Assembly (NCBI GenBank): GCA_002495625.1
Contig: DAGC01000012.1
Location: 268,251-332,250 of the forward strand
Direction: 5' to 3'
DNA length: 64,000 nt
Origin: Methanobacterium sp. UBA375
GTDB lineage: Archaea > Methanobacteriota > Methanobacteria > Methanobacteriales > Methanobacteriaceae
Position 1 is the first letter of the stretch, and each line of letters starts with the position of its first letter. Made by a program: the position numbers and the translations under genes. Shown in pieces: positions 57,090 to 64,000 of the stretch. The notes under the pieces were generated by a model that did no database searches, had not been told where the DNA came from, and saw only the letters and a list, made by a program, of their open reading frames with translations.

Positions 57090-58484
57090 ATGAATATAAA
57101 TGTGAATTTACGGATTTTAGGAATTCCACTTGCTATACTGGTGTATATAGTTGTTATGCTCATACCTATCCCTGGTTTGGGTTATGTGCCACATTCCGCC
57201 ATAGCACTTTTTCTTTTCGCCATAGTTATGTGGGTTAGTGAAGCTGTGCATCTAGCAGTTACATCACTGATACTCCTGTTTATCCAGCCCATAATCGGTG
57301 TAGCAAGTTTTACAGATGCAGTTACTGGATTTGCAAATGGTATTATCTTCCTGATGATTGGAGGTTTCATACTTGCCGAGGGTATTCGTAAAAGCGGACT
57401 TGCATCACGTTTAACTTATGGTATGCTCCATCGTCTGGGTACCACTCCAGATAAAAGTATCTTCACTGCCGTCTTCTCCACAGGAATACTTTCCTCCTTT
57501 ATAGAGAACGTGGTAGCGTATGCCATGATGCTTCCCATTATCAAGGAAATAATACCCTTAATGGGTGTTAAAAATCCAGAGAATGGGAAAAGTAATTTCG
57601 CCAAATCTATGGCTTTAGGAGGATCTTATGGTTCTCTAGCTGGTGGATTCGGAACAGAAATTGGAACAGCACCTAACCTTATGGCAGCCGCATACACCAA
57701 CATTCCATTTGTAAACTGGATGGTCTTTGGATTTCCCCTGGCATTTATCCTGATGACCATCATGTGGAAATGGTTAGGATTTTTCTACAAAGCAGAGGTC
57801 AAGGGAATAATTGGCGGAGTACAAACCCTGGCTACTAAAAGAGAATCAATGGGACCTATGAGCAGAACTGAAAAGCTTACCCTGGTAATCCTTTTATTCA
57901 CCATAGGATTATGGGTCACTGCCCAGTGGAGTGGTCTTAACAGCTATTCTATAGCATTAATCGGAGCAGCTCTACTATTTGTATTTGGAGTTATAGACTG
58001 GAAAGATGCCCAGGTTGGAGTTGACTGGGGCTTAATAGTGTTCTTTGGAGGGGCACTCTCTCTTGGAGCTACCTTACTAAATTCTGGAGCTGCAGGCTGG
58101 ATGGTAGACTTTATTATTGGGTTCTTAGGAGCAAACGCATCCACAATACTAATCATGGTGGTGTTGATGATAATCGCAGTGACCATAACCCAGGTAATGT
58201 CCAACATCGCGCTGGCAGCAGTTATAGTGCCCATTTCAGTGACTTTAGCAACCGCCCAAAATCTACCCGTGGGAATCTACGCCGTACCAGTAGCGATAGC
58301 CTGTTCACTATCCTACGTAACTCCAATGGCAGATCCAACAGTAGCAATGGCCTACGGAACCAAGTACGTCGGCATACCCGGAATTTTCAAAGCAGGACTC
58401 CCACTGGTCATAGTAGGGGTAATAGTAACTTTGATTGTACTGCTAGCCGTACTTAACTTCGCGCCATGGTTGATATCAGCATAA
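57090..58484 (+). CDS. SLC13/DASS-type anion permease
   Basis: 464 aa with about 11-12 hydrophobic segments. Family marks: the SETs-like [13 protein letters not shown] and [20 protein letters not shown] in the first half, and [18 protein letters not shown] with [14 protein letters not shown] in the second half, the two repeats holding Na+ and anion. Carries dicarboxylate, sulfate or similar anions. Followed by a universal stress protein gene 75 nt on; both lie between comA and its fragment. Confidence 0.88.
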   Translation: MNINVNLRILGIPLAILVYIVVMLIPIPGLGYVPHSAIALFLFAIVMWVSEAVHLAVTSLILLFIQPIIGVASFTDAVTGFANGIIFLMIGGFILAEGIRKSGLASRLTYGMLHRLGTTPDKSIFTAVFSTGILSSFIENVVAYAMMLPIIKEIIPLMGVKNPENGKSNFAKSMALGGSYGSLAGGFGTEIGTAPNLMAAAYTNIPFVNWMVFGFPLAFILMTIMWKWLGFFYKAEVKGIIGGVQTLATKRESMGPMSRTEKLTLVILLFTIGLWVTAQWSGLNSYSIALIGAALLFVFGVIDWKDAQVGVDWGLIVFFGGALSLGATLLNSGAAGWMVDFIIGFLGANASTILIMVVLMIIAVTITQVMSNIALAAVIVPISVTLATAQNLPVGIYAVPVAIACSLSYVTPMADPTVAMAYGTKYVGIPGIFKAGLPLVIVGVIVTLIVLLAVLNFAPWLISA

Positions 58485-58559
58485 AATAGATTGCAGATGA
58501 AAATTATCTGTTTTTTTTTTTTAACACACCAATTTTTTAGTAATTTGGGAGGGATGAAT

Positions 58560-59006
58560 ATGTCTAAAAAAATATTGTTGCCTATAGATAATTCAGACCC
58601 AGCAGAAAGGGCTGGAGAATATGCAGTTTCTGCTGCTGGCTTAGATGAAACCGACATAATCGTTTTAAATGTAATTGATACCTACTATTTGAATTCTTTA
58701 CCACAAAGCGATTTAAGAGAAAAACTGGACAAAGAATTCAGGGAAGAAGGAAAAGAAGCAGTTGATAATTTCAGAAAAAAGATTGAAGATGAAAAATGTG
58801 CAGGAAACTGTAAAAATATAAACCTTACAACCATGATTGAGGAAGGTAAACCAGAAGACGTTATTTTAAAAATCGCTGATGAAGAAAAGGTAGATCAGAT
58901 AATTATGGGAAAATCTAGTAAAGATAGAATAGAGAGATTTTTCGTGGGAAGCACCACTGAAAGAGTGGTTAGAGGGGCGAAAGTCCCGGTTACTGTTGTT
59001 CCCTGA
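58560..59006 (+). CDS. universal stress protein (UspA family)
   Basis: 148 aa. Starts KKILLPIDNSDPAERAGEYA, has the ATP-binding-type loop GKSSKDRIERFFVGSTTERV and ends VPVTVV. Cytoplasmic nucleotide-binding protein, often paired with transporters as a sensor. GGGAGGGATGAAT precedes the ATG at 58560. Its stop codon TGA lies in sequence shared with the comA 3' end, so the gene's 3' end was set by a recombination junction. Confidence 0.88.
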   Translation: MSKKILLPIDNSDPAERAGEYAVSAAGLDETDIIVLNVIDTYYLNSLPQSDLREKLDKEFREEGKEAVDNFRKKIEDEKCAGNCKNINLTTMIEEGKPEDVILKIADEEKVDQIIMGKSSKDRIERFFVGSTTERVVRGAKVPVTVVP

Positions 59007-59123
59007 TACTCAAATTCGGGCCCAACATCAAATCTGGGAAACATTGCACCAGAAGAGATAATAGCTCTGGAAACCCTGAGACAGGGGCTTAGAGGAGATA
59101 CTCTTGGAAAGATGAAACTTTAA
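59002..59123 (+). pseudogene. comA: 3' fragment of comA
   Basis: Starting with CCTGATACTCAAATTCGG this stretch matches 56589-56707 of comA base for base except about a dozen substitutions and one inserted A near 59030 that shifts the frame. It still spells [20 protein letters not shown] and ends TAA where comA ends TAG. No start or upstream part of comA is present, so it is inert. Confidence 0.92.
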
Positions 59124-59163
59124 TTAACTGCCTTAATTGATGTAACCCGATGTAGATTCATTC

Positions 59164-59208
59164 AATTAATCAAATTCAAACTGATTTAATTAAATCAAAT
59201 TCGAACTG
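59164..59208. repeat. 20-bp direct repeat over a stop codon
   Basis: AATTAATCAAATTCAAACTG (59164-59183) and AATTAAATCAAATTCGAACTG without the gap base (59188-59208). The second copy includes the stop (59190) of the glycosyltransferase gene. Confidence 0.75.
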
Positions 59209-60425
59209 GTGGTTATTCCCACATCTGGCTTATTTTTTAATTCCTGTTTATTTGCACTGGCAAGTTCCTGGATTAATTTATCGAGTTCCTGAAGGATGGT
59301 CTGGTTCCCGTCGTGTGTAAAATTAGATTTTATGTTTTGCCTGTAGAAGTCCAGTTTCAACATGAATTTTTCCAGGTCATCTTTAAGTGGATCTTCATGG
59401 AACTCTCCGAAGCCCAATTTTTCCAGATATATGGCGTTAAGAACCTGTTCAAATTGTTTTTTCACCGGTACGCTGAAGACCGGCTTATTTAAGTAGAGTG
59501 CCTCGGATATGAGATTGAATCCTCCATTGGTAATAACTGCCTGGCAGGATGCCAGATCATGGTAGAAAGAGTTCTCATTGAAACTTCTATAGGATAAGTT
59601 CTCATCCTCCTGGTCTTTATGGAAGCCGTAGATAATAAATCTATAATCCGTTTCCTTAAGAAGCTTTATAAGTTCCGTATTCGAGGTGCTGGTTTGATAT
59701 ACAAAGATATGAGTTCCTTTGCCTTTAATAGTTCTTTCATCACCTTTAATGGTTTCTTCCTTGCCTTTAAGCCTTAGAATTCTTTTTCTTATAACAGGGG
59801 GGAAGATCCTGACTCTTCCCGGGTTTACCAGGGGGGGATAGTAAAAGCTGGTTATTAGATAAACACTGGGCAATTGAATAAATGAGCGAACCACCCCCTC
59901 TGCCTTTAATTTATCTTTAAGATATTTATACGGTACCTCAGTTTGGCAGTGGGTCACCACATGGGTGTGATCCAGACTGATAAAGGGTACTCTTAATATT
60001 TTACTCAGGAGGTTGGTATAAAACTCGAAATCTGATATTATGATATCCGGCTGGAACTCTTTGGCAAAATACTGCATATATGTAAGGTTTTTATGTAAAT
60101 CCAGGGGTAGGTCCTTAATCCCATTCAAAAATGTTTTAGCACTGTTTACCTGATTAGCTTCATAAACGGTGTTAAAGCCTCCGATCTGGTGTACGTTATC
60201 GAATTTTTCAGAGAGGTAATCATAGGATCGGCCATGGGCAAAAATAGATACTTCATTTTTCCCAAGAAGGTGCTCTACAATCACTCCACTGCGTATGGCA
60301 TGGCCCATTCCCTCTCCACAGACCCCGTAGAGAATTTTTTTACCTATTTCAGGAGATTTTACATTAAACTCTTCAAGACTGCTATCCGGCATTCTGAAGT
60401 TAGTTACTCTATTTGTTTTAGGCAA
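59190..60425 (-). CDS. glycosyltransferase, MJ1255/VC2487 family
   Basis: About 411 aa GT-B fold protein: YGVCGEGMGHAIRSGVIVEH (donor loop), VSIFAHGRSYDYL, DIIISDFEFYTNLL, and the acceptor/donor C-half CQAVITNGGFNLISEALYLN followed by KPVFSVPV. Similar to uncharacterised UDP-sugar transferases of archaea and Vibrio. The TTG at 60425 is chosen since GGAGG lies 7 nt upstream; the frame is open to 60512. Substrate unknown. Confidence 0.8.
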   Translation of the reverse strand: MPKTNRVTNFRMPDSSLEEFNVKSPEIGKKILYGVCGEGMGHAIRSGVIVEHLLGKNEVSIFAHGRSYDYLSEKFDNVHQIGGFNTVYEANQVNSAKTFLNGIKDLPLDLHKNLTYMQYFAKEFQPDIIISDFEFYTNLLSKILRVPFISLDHTHVVTHCQTEVPYKYLKDKLKAEGVVRSFIQLPSVYLITSFYYPPLVNPGRVRIFPPVIRKRILRLKGKEETIKGDERTIKGKGTHIFVYQTSTSNTELIKLLKETDYRFIIYGFHKDQEDENLSYRSFNENSFYHDLASCQAVITNGGFNLISEALYLNKPVFSVPVKKQFEQVLNAIYLEKLGFGEFHEDPLKDDLEKFMLKLDFYRQNIKSNFTHDGNQTILQELDKLIQELASANKQELKNKPDVGITTSSNLI

Positions 60426-60574
60426 ATTTCCGCCTCCGATAAATCTTAAAGATTTCGAAACCGCTCGAAAGGTTATCTGAAGATCTTGCACTTTGTGAAT
60501 TATATTACACATTTCTTCTATTTAATTCTAAAGGAAAAATTCTTTAACAAAATAAATTCTAAAGTTAGATTAAT

Positions 60575-61426
60575 ATGAGCACATCAAATTCTAAGGGTGA
60601 ATATAAAATCATCCCTGTTGTCACTGATTATATAAAGCCCGGAGAACCTTATGATCCCATCATACACCAGGCCTCAAAATATCTGGAAGACGGGGATTTC
60701 CTGGTTATCTCCGAAACACCCATAGCCATTTCCCAGGGAAGGATAGTGGATGAGCAAAACATCAAGCCTTCTATAGCAGCTGTACTTCTAGCAGACGTAT
60801 GGTCCCGGTACATCTGGGGATACATTTTAGGGCCACTATTTGGAATAAAGAGCAGAACGGTAGGAAATCTAAAAAAATTACCTAAAGAAGCCAGGAATCA
60901 TAAACAGTTAATATTAGATTATTATGGACTTAAACATGCCCTTAAACCTGCATCTGAAGCAGGGGTTGATTTAAGCAACGTCCCGGGGACCAGTGTCTGC
61001 CTCCTGCCCGAGGATCCGGAAGGTGTGGTGGAGGATATAAGCTCGAAAATCAGATCCCACTACAGGAAGGAGGTTACAGTTATGATCGTGGATACAGATG
61101 TTACTTACCAGTTTCGTGGGACTAAATTAACATCCATTCCAATGGCCATGCCTGGTATAAAAAAAGATCTGGGCATACTTGCCTATCTATTAGGGAGGAT
61201 AGGGACAGTTAAAGGACCAACCCCCCTGGCGGCATCCAGGAGTGAAAATATAGATAAAATTATTAAAATAGCGAAGATGGCGGAGGATTATCAAAAAGAA
61301 AGGGATACCAGTATGGAAACAGTTTATGATATGAAGGAAACATTCCATGAGAATATAACTGGAGTTACCATCGAAATGCTGGAATCTGTTGAGCATACCC
61401 CTGCGGTTATTGTCAGAGAGCGATGA
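60575..61426 (+). CDS. CofE-like F420-0:glutamyl ligase family protein
   Basis: 283 aa. Shares with CofE the opening KIIPVVTDYIKPGE, LEDGDFLVISETPIAISQGR, the VMIVDTDVTYQ metal-site segment and PMAMPGIKKDLG. CofE adds glutamates to coenzyme F420. This protein is longer and its central part (SRTVGNLKKLPKEARNHKQL) differs from typical CofE, so it is probably a paralogue with a related amide-forming activity. Single gene, divergent from the glycosyltransferase. Confidence 0.7.
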   Translation: MSTSNSKGEYKIIPVVTDYIKPGEPYDPIIHQASKYLEDGDFLVISETPIAISQGRIVDEQNIKPSIAAVLLADVWSRYIWGYILGPLFGIKSRTVGNLKKLPKEARNHKQLILDYYGLKHALKPASEAGVDLSNVPGTSVCLLPEDPEGVVEDISSKIRSHYRKEVTVMIVDTDVTYQFRGTKLTSIPMAMPGIKKDLGILAYLLGRIGTVKGPTPLAASRSENIDKIIKIAKMAEDYQKERDTSMETVYDMKETFHENITGVTIEMLESVEHTPAVIVRER

Positions 61427-61754
61427 TGTTGTTTTTTAAACAAGGGGATTAAGGTGTTGTTATTTATTGATAACATAATAGTCACAAAGATATGGTACTA
61501 TCCACACCATATTCACAAAGATATAAATACCATCTGGATCATATATTAAGTATTGATTAGGGGTATTTTTAAGGTCATTACTGTTTGAAATTCATCTATT
61601 TAATATCCCGGTTGATTAAAAAATTCAAGAACACAAATATATTCTTGTTTTTTTAATATTGACCTTTAAAAATTGGACTTATTAAAATTAAAACTTATAT
61701 AAAGAGAACTTAATGCAAATTCATTAAGTCTAGTAAAACATGGGAGGAACTTGA
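61427..61754. other. spacer with small repeats upstream of tfe
   Basis: 328 bp. TCACAAAGATAT occurs at 61482-61493 and 61513-61524; between them ATATGGT (61490-61496) and ACCATAT (61506-61512) form an inverted repeat; GTTAT/ATAAC (61459-61474) form another. The tfe promoter TATA, CTTATATAAAG, is at 61694-61704. No RNA gene recognised. Confidence 0.5.
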
Positions 61755-62243
61755 ATGTTTAACGACACAGCAGTACAGGAAATACTGACCAGCATAACCA
61801 ACGATGATGAAAACAGTTTTTCTATCATCAAGTGCATGTTGGAAGGTAAAACCACGGATGAAGAGATAGCTGAGGTTACAGAAATCAGACTCAACATAGT
61901 AAGGAGAGTCCTATACAAACTGTACGATGCAGGAATCGCCAGCTACAAGAGAAGTAAAGATCCAGAAACACAATGGTACACCTATAACTGGACATTTGAA
62001 GAGAAAAAGGTATTCGAAATTTTAGATGAAAAATACGAAAAGTACTCCAAAGAAGTCAACGATTCACTGGAATATGAAGAAGGAAACATGTTCTTCGTAT
62101 GTAAAAACAACGATCACAGATACAATTTCGAAGAAGCCTCTGAAAATAACTTCACCTGCGGAGAATGTGGAGCTCCACTGGAATATCAAGACAACTCCGC
62201 CATAATAGATGAATTAAAAGAATTAAAAGATAAAATCAACTAA
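61755..62243 (+). CDS. tfe: transcription factor E, alpha subunit
   Basis: 162 aa TFE: N-terminal extended winged helix ([40 protein letters not shown]) and C-terminal zinc ribbon. It stabilises the open promoter complex with RNA polymerase and TFB. Oddly, the first half of the ribbon reads CKNNDHRY with a single cysteine, the second half CGEC is normal; the histidine may replace the missing ligand. GGGAGGAACTTG precedes the ATG. Confidence 0.93.
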   Translation: MFNDTAVQEILTSITNDDENSFSIIKCMLEGKTTDEEIAEVTEIRLNIVRRVLYKLYDAGIASYKRSKDPETQWYTYNWTFEEKKVFEILDEKYEKYSKEVNDSLEYEEGNMFFVCKNNDHRYNFEEASENNFTCGECGAPLEYQDNSAIIDELKELKDKIN

Positions 62244-62300
62244 TTCTATTTAAGTCATTTATAGAGAGCATCTTTTTCAATTTCATTTAGAGGGGCCTAA

Positions 62301-62777
62301 TTGAATCTTAAACTATTAAAAGATTTAAACTCCTCCCCGTACCTAATTGGACATTCTGAAGCCGTATTAACTAAAGCTCTGGAAATAACAACTAATTTTG
62401 ATGTAGATTTAGAAATAGTCCGTGCTGGAGCACTCCTCCACGATGTGGGACGGACGAAAACCCAGGGAGTCCGCCACGGGGTAGATGGTGCACAGATTTT
62501 AAGAGAACACGGTTTCCCGAAAGATGTGGTGAGGATAGCAGAAGTACACATCGGTGCCGGAATACCACGTGATGAGGCGTGCGTGTTGGGCCTGCCCTGC
62601 CGGGATTACCTGCCTGTAACCTTAGAAGAAAAGATTGTAGCCCACGCCGATAACCTGATACACGGTACTTGGGAAGTTTCCCTGGAATTTGTAGTGGAGA
62701 AATGGGAAAAAAGCATGGGAAAAAACCACCCCTCCATTGGTCGTCTTAGAAAACTCCACGGCGAACTGATCATATAA
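62301..62777 (+). CDS. HD-domain phosphohydrolase (HDIG-type)
   Basis: 158 aa. HD signature with metal ligands: HSEAVLTKALEI, GALLHDVGRTKTQGVRHGVD (HD motif) and AEVHIGAGIPRDEA, with IVAHADNLI at the end. Likely a nucleotide phosphohydrolase. The TTG start at 62301 follows GAGGGGCC. 57 nt after tfe, same strand. Confidence 0.85.
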   Translation: MNLKLLKDLNSSPYLIGHSEAVLTKALEITTNFDVDLEIVRAGALLHDVGRTKTQGVRHGVDGAQILREHGFPKDVVRIAEVHIGAGIPRDEACVLGLPCRDYLPVTLEEKIVAHADNLIHGTWEVSLEFVVEKWEKSMGKNHPSIGRLRKLHGELII

Positions 62778-62811
62778 ACTCGTATCTAGTATCATATAAA
62801 CTCTGTATCTA
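62770..62811 (+). repeat. direct repeat over a stop codon
   Basis: TCATATAAACTCGTATCTA (62770-62788), containing the stop TAA of the HD gene, recurs as TCATATAAACTCTGTATCTA (62792-62811). Confidence 0.8.
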
Positions 62812-62891
62812 ATTTTATAAATTAAAAAAAAGATACTGTTATTTTTAATTGCATAAACTAAATTAGGTACAAAAAGTTAGGGACCCCACCC

Positions 62892-63539
62892 ATGGAAAAC
62901 AGAATCATAATATTCACCGGACCATCACTGCACCCTGAAGAAGCAAGGAAAATTTTAGATGCTGATTACCGTCCACCAGTGGGTAGAGATGATATATTAC
63001 TGGCCTTAAGGGATAAGCCGGAGATAATTGGAGTAATCGATGGTGTTTTCCACCAGAGACCAGCGGTATCCCACAAAGAACTCTTAAAGGCACTGGAATC
63101 AGGGGTTAAGGTGGTTGGAGGATCGAGTATGGGTGCCTTGAGGGCTTCTGAACTGGATGATATGGGAATGATCGGTGTGGGGAAGGTTTATAAGGCGTAT
63201 AAATCTGGTGAGATAGAATCGGATGATGATGTGGCCGTGGTTTTCAACCCGGAAACCAAGAAGCAGCACTCAGAAGCACTTATTAGCATGAACTATAATT
63301 TTAAGAAGGCCTGTGAAGAAGGCCTGATATCACAGGAAGACTTAATAGAATTAAACAACACAGCCAAAACAATATTCTACCCTAAAAGGACGTACAGATC
63401 GGTTATAATGAATTCAAACCTTGATACGGATAAAAAAGACAATCTAATGAAATATATCCGTGAAAAAGGGGTAGATATCAAGAGAGAAGACGCGCTTTTG
63501 GTTTTAAAATACATAAAGGAAAATTTAATGGATGAATGA
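62892..63539 (+). CDS. tfuA: TfuA-like protein for McrA thioglycine formation
   Basis: 215 aa TfuA family: IIFTGPSLHPEEARKIL, PPVGRDDILLAL, IGVIDGVFHQRPAVSHKELL and VVGGSSMGALRASELDDMGM. In methanogens TfuA works with a YcaO ATPase to turn one McrA glycine into thioglycine. The ycaO gene is not next to it here. The LarE-like gene follows 107 nt on. ATG at 62892 with an ACCCCACCC stretch rather than a clear ribosome binding site. Confidence 0.9.
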   Translation: MENRIIIFTGPSLHPEEARKILDADYRPPVGRDDILLALRDKPEIIGVIDGVFHQRPAVSHKELLKALESGVKVVGGSSMGALRASELDDMGMIGVGKVYKAYKSGEIESDDDVAVVFNPETKKQHSEALISMNYNFKKACEEGLISQEDLIELNNTAKTIFYPKRTYRSVIMNSNLDTDKKDNLMKYIREKGVDIKREDALLVLKYIKENLMDE

Positions 63540-63551
63540 ATTCTTGCAAAC

Positions 63552-63591
63552 ATTAAATCCATGAATAAAAAAAATTAATCCATGAATAAAA
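63552..63591 (+). repeat. direct repeat after tfuA
   Basis: ATTAAATCCATGAATAAAA (63552-63570) recurs as ATTAATCCATGAATAAAA (63574-63591), just downstream of the tfuA stop. Confidence 0.75.
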
Positions 63592-63646
63592 TTGGGAAAA
63601 TTTAATTTTGAACAATTTATATTAAATATAAGGGGGCTGATCATCT

Positions 63647-64000
63647 TTGGAACTACAACAAAAACTGGACAAAGTCAGAGATTACCTGAAGGATAAAAAG
63701 GTAGTGGTAGCTTTCTCCGGCGGTGCCGATAGTACGTTACTCGCCAAGTTGGCCTTTGAATCAGCACCTGAAGCTGTTGCAGTAACGGTTGATAGTGGAG
63801 TTCTACCTAAAAATTTCACAGATAAAGCCCGTAAAATCGCAGGAGAAATAGGCATCCCACACGAGGTTTTAAGGGAAAATTTCTTAAAAGACGAGTTATT
63901 CCGTTCGAATCCGCCCCAAAGATGTTATATATGTAAAAATAAGATGTACACCATACTCGAGCAATATGCAAAGGACAAGGGTTTCTATGCAATCGCTGAC
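63647..64000 (+). CDS. larE: LarE-like ATP-dependent sulfur transferase (5' part)
   Basis: 118 residues to the window edge. PP-loop ATPase: VVVAFSGGADSTLLAKLAFE, then AVTVDSGVLP and the motif RSNPPQRCYICKNKMYTIL with two cysteines. LarE proteins supply sulfur for the nickel-pincer cofactor, and methanogen versions use a 4Fe-4S cluster. The start is a TTG at 63647 after GGGGGCTGATC. Direct neighbour of tfuA. Confidence 0.85.
   Translation, partial: MELQQKLDKVRDYLKDKKVVVAFSGGADSTLLAKLAFESAPEAVAVTVDSGVLPKNFTDKARKIAGEIGIPHEVLRENFLKDELFRSNPPQRCYICKNKMYTILEQYAKDKGFYAIAD

Overview
The window is chromosomal DNA from a hydrogenotrophic methanogenic archaeon of the Methanobacteriales, most like Methanobacterium. 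Signs of this are subunits of the Mtr methyltransferase and a wrecked methyl-coenzyme M reductase alpha gene, coenzyme M synthesis (comA), proteins with pseudomurein-binding repeats, archaeal ribosomal and transcription proteins (S3Ae, L40e, P0/P1, Spt5, TFE), geranylgeranylglyceryl phosphate synthase, and AT-rich spacers with archaeal TATA boxes and GGTGAT-type ribosome binding sites. I found no rRNA or tRNA gene, CRISPR array, transposase or prophage.

Layout. 1-5 kb: a secreted pseudomurein-binding protein (partial), the XerA recombinase, biotin uptake (bioY) behind a possible BirA operator, an ASCH-TPR fusion and an NrdG-type activase. 5-12 kb: hisC, a carbonic-anhydrase-like protein, and the tight run glmU-glmM-apgM-DUF92-rps3ae, largely sugar-nucleotide precursors for the cell wall. 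12.5-16 kb: small redox, methyltransferase and antiporter genes. 16-21.7 kb: a scarred locus with a broken mcrA, intact mtrE and mtrD and a 13-codon stub of mtrC. It is bracketed by two diverged copies of the upstream region of a DUF2193 gene; one copy still leads a tiny deletion remnant of that gene, the other the intact gene followed by DUF2180 and aqpM. 21.7-28 kb: nudC, RNase III, a small membrane-protein cassette with its own XRE regulator, TauE/SafE and DUF116. 28-43 kb: mostly singly transcribed metabolic genes (chelatase-like AAA/VWA protein, tsr3, rpl40e, GGGP synthase, DUF169, a MurD-like ligase, hypD, pgp, TldD, radical SAM). 43-49 kb: a pseudomurein endopeptidase-like autolysin with an unusual leader, methanogenesis marker 16 and alaS. 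50-55 kb: the ftsZ-secE-spt5-L11-L1-L10-L12 information-processing block. 55-59 kb: comA, then a permease-usp pair followed by a second, broken copy of the comA 3' end. 59-64 kb: a glycosyltransferase, a CofE-like protein, TFE, an HD protein, TfuA (McrA thioglycine formation) and the start of a LarE-like sulfur transferase.

Most notable are two places where a short cassette sits between an intact gene and a decayed partial copy of that same gene (DUF2193 and comA), the fossil mcr-mtr segment, two genes whose best Shine-Dalgarno sites point to AUA and AUU start codons, and a recurring habit of short duplicated segments around gene 3' ends. Product names come from reading the proteins against remembered families; no database search was run.
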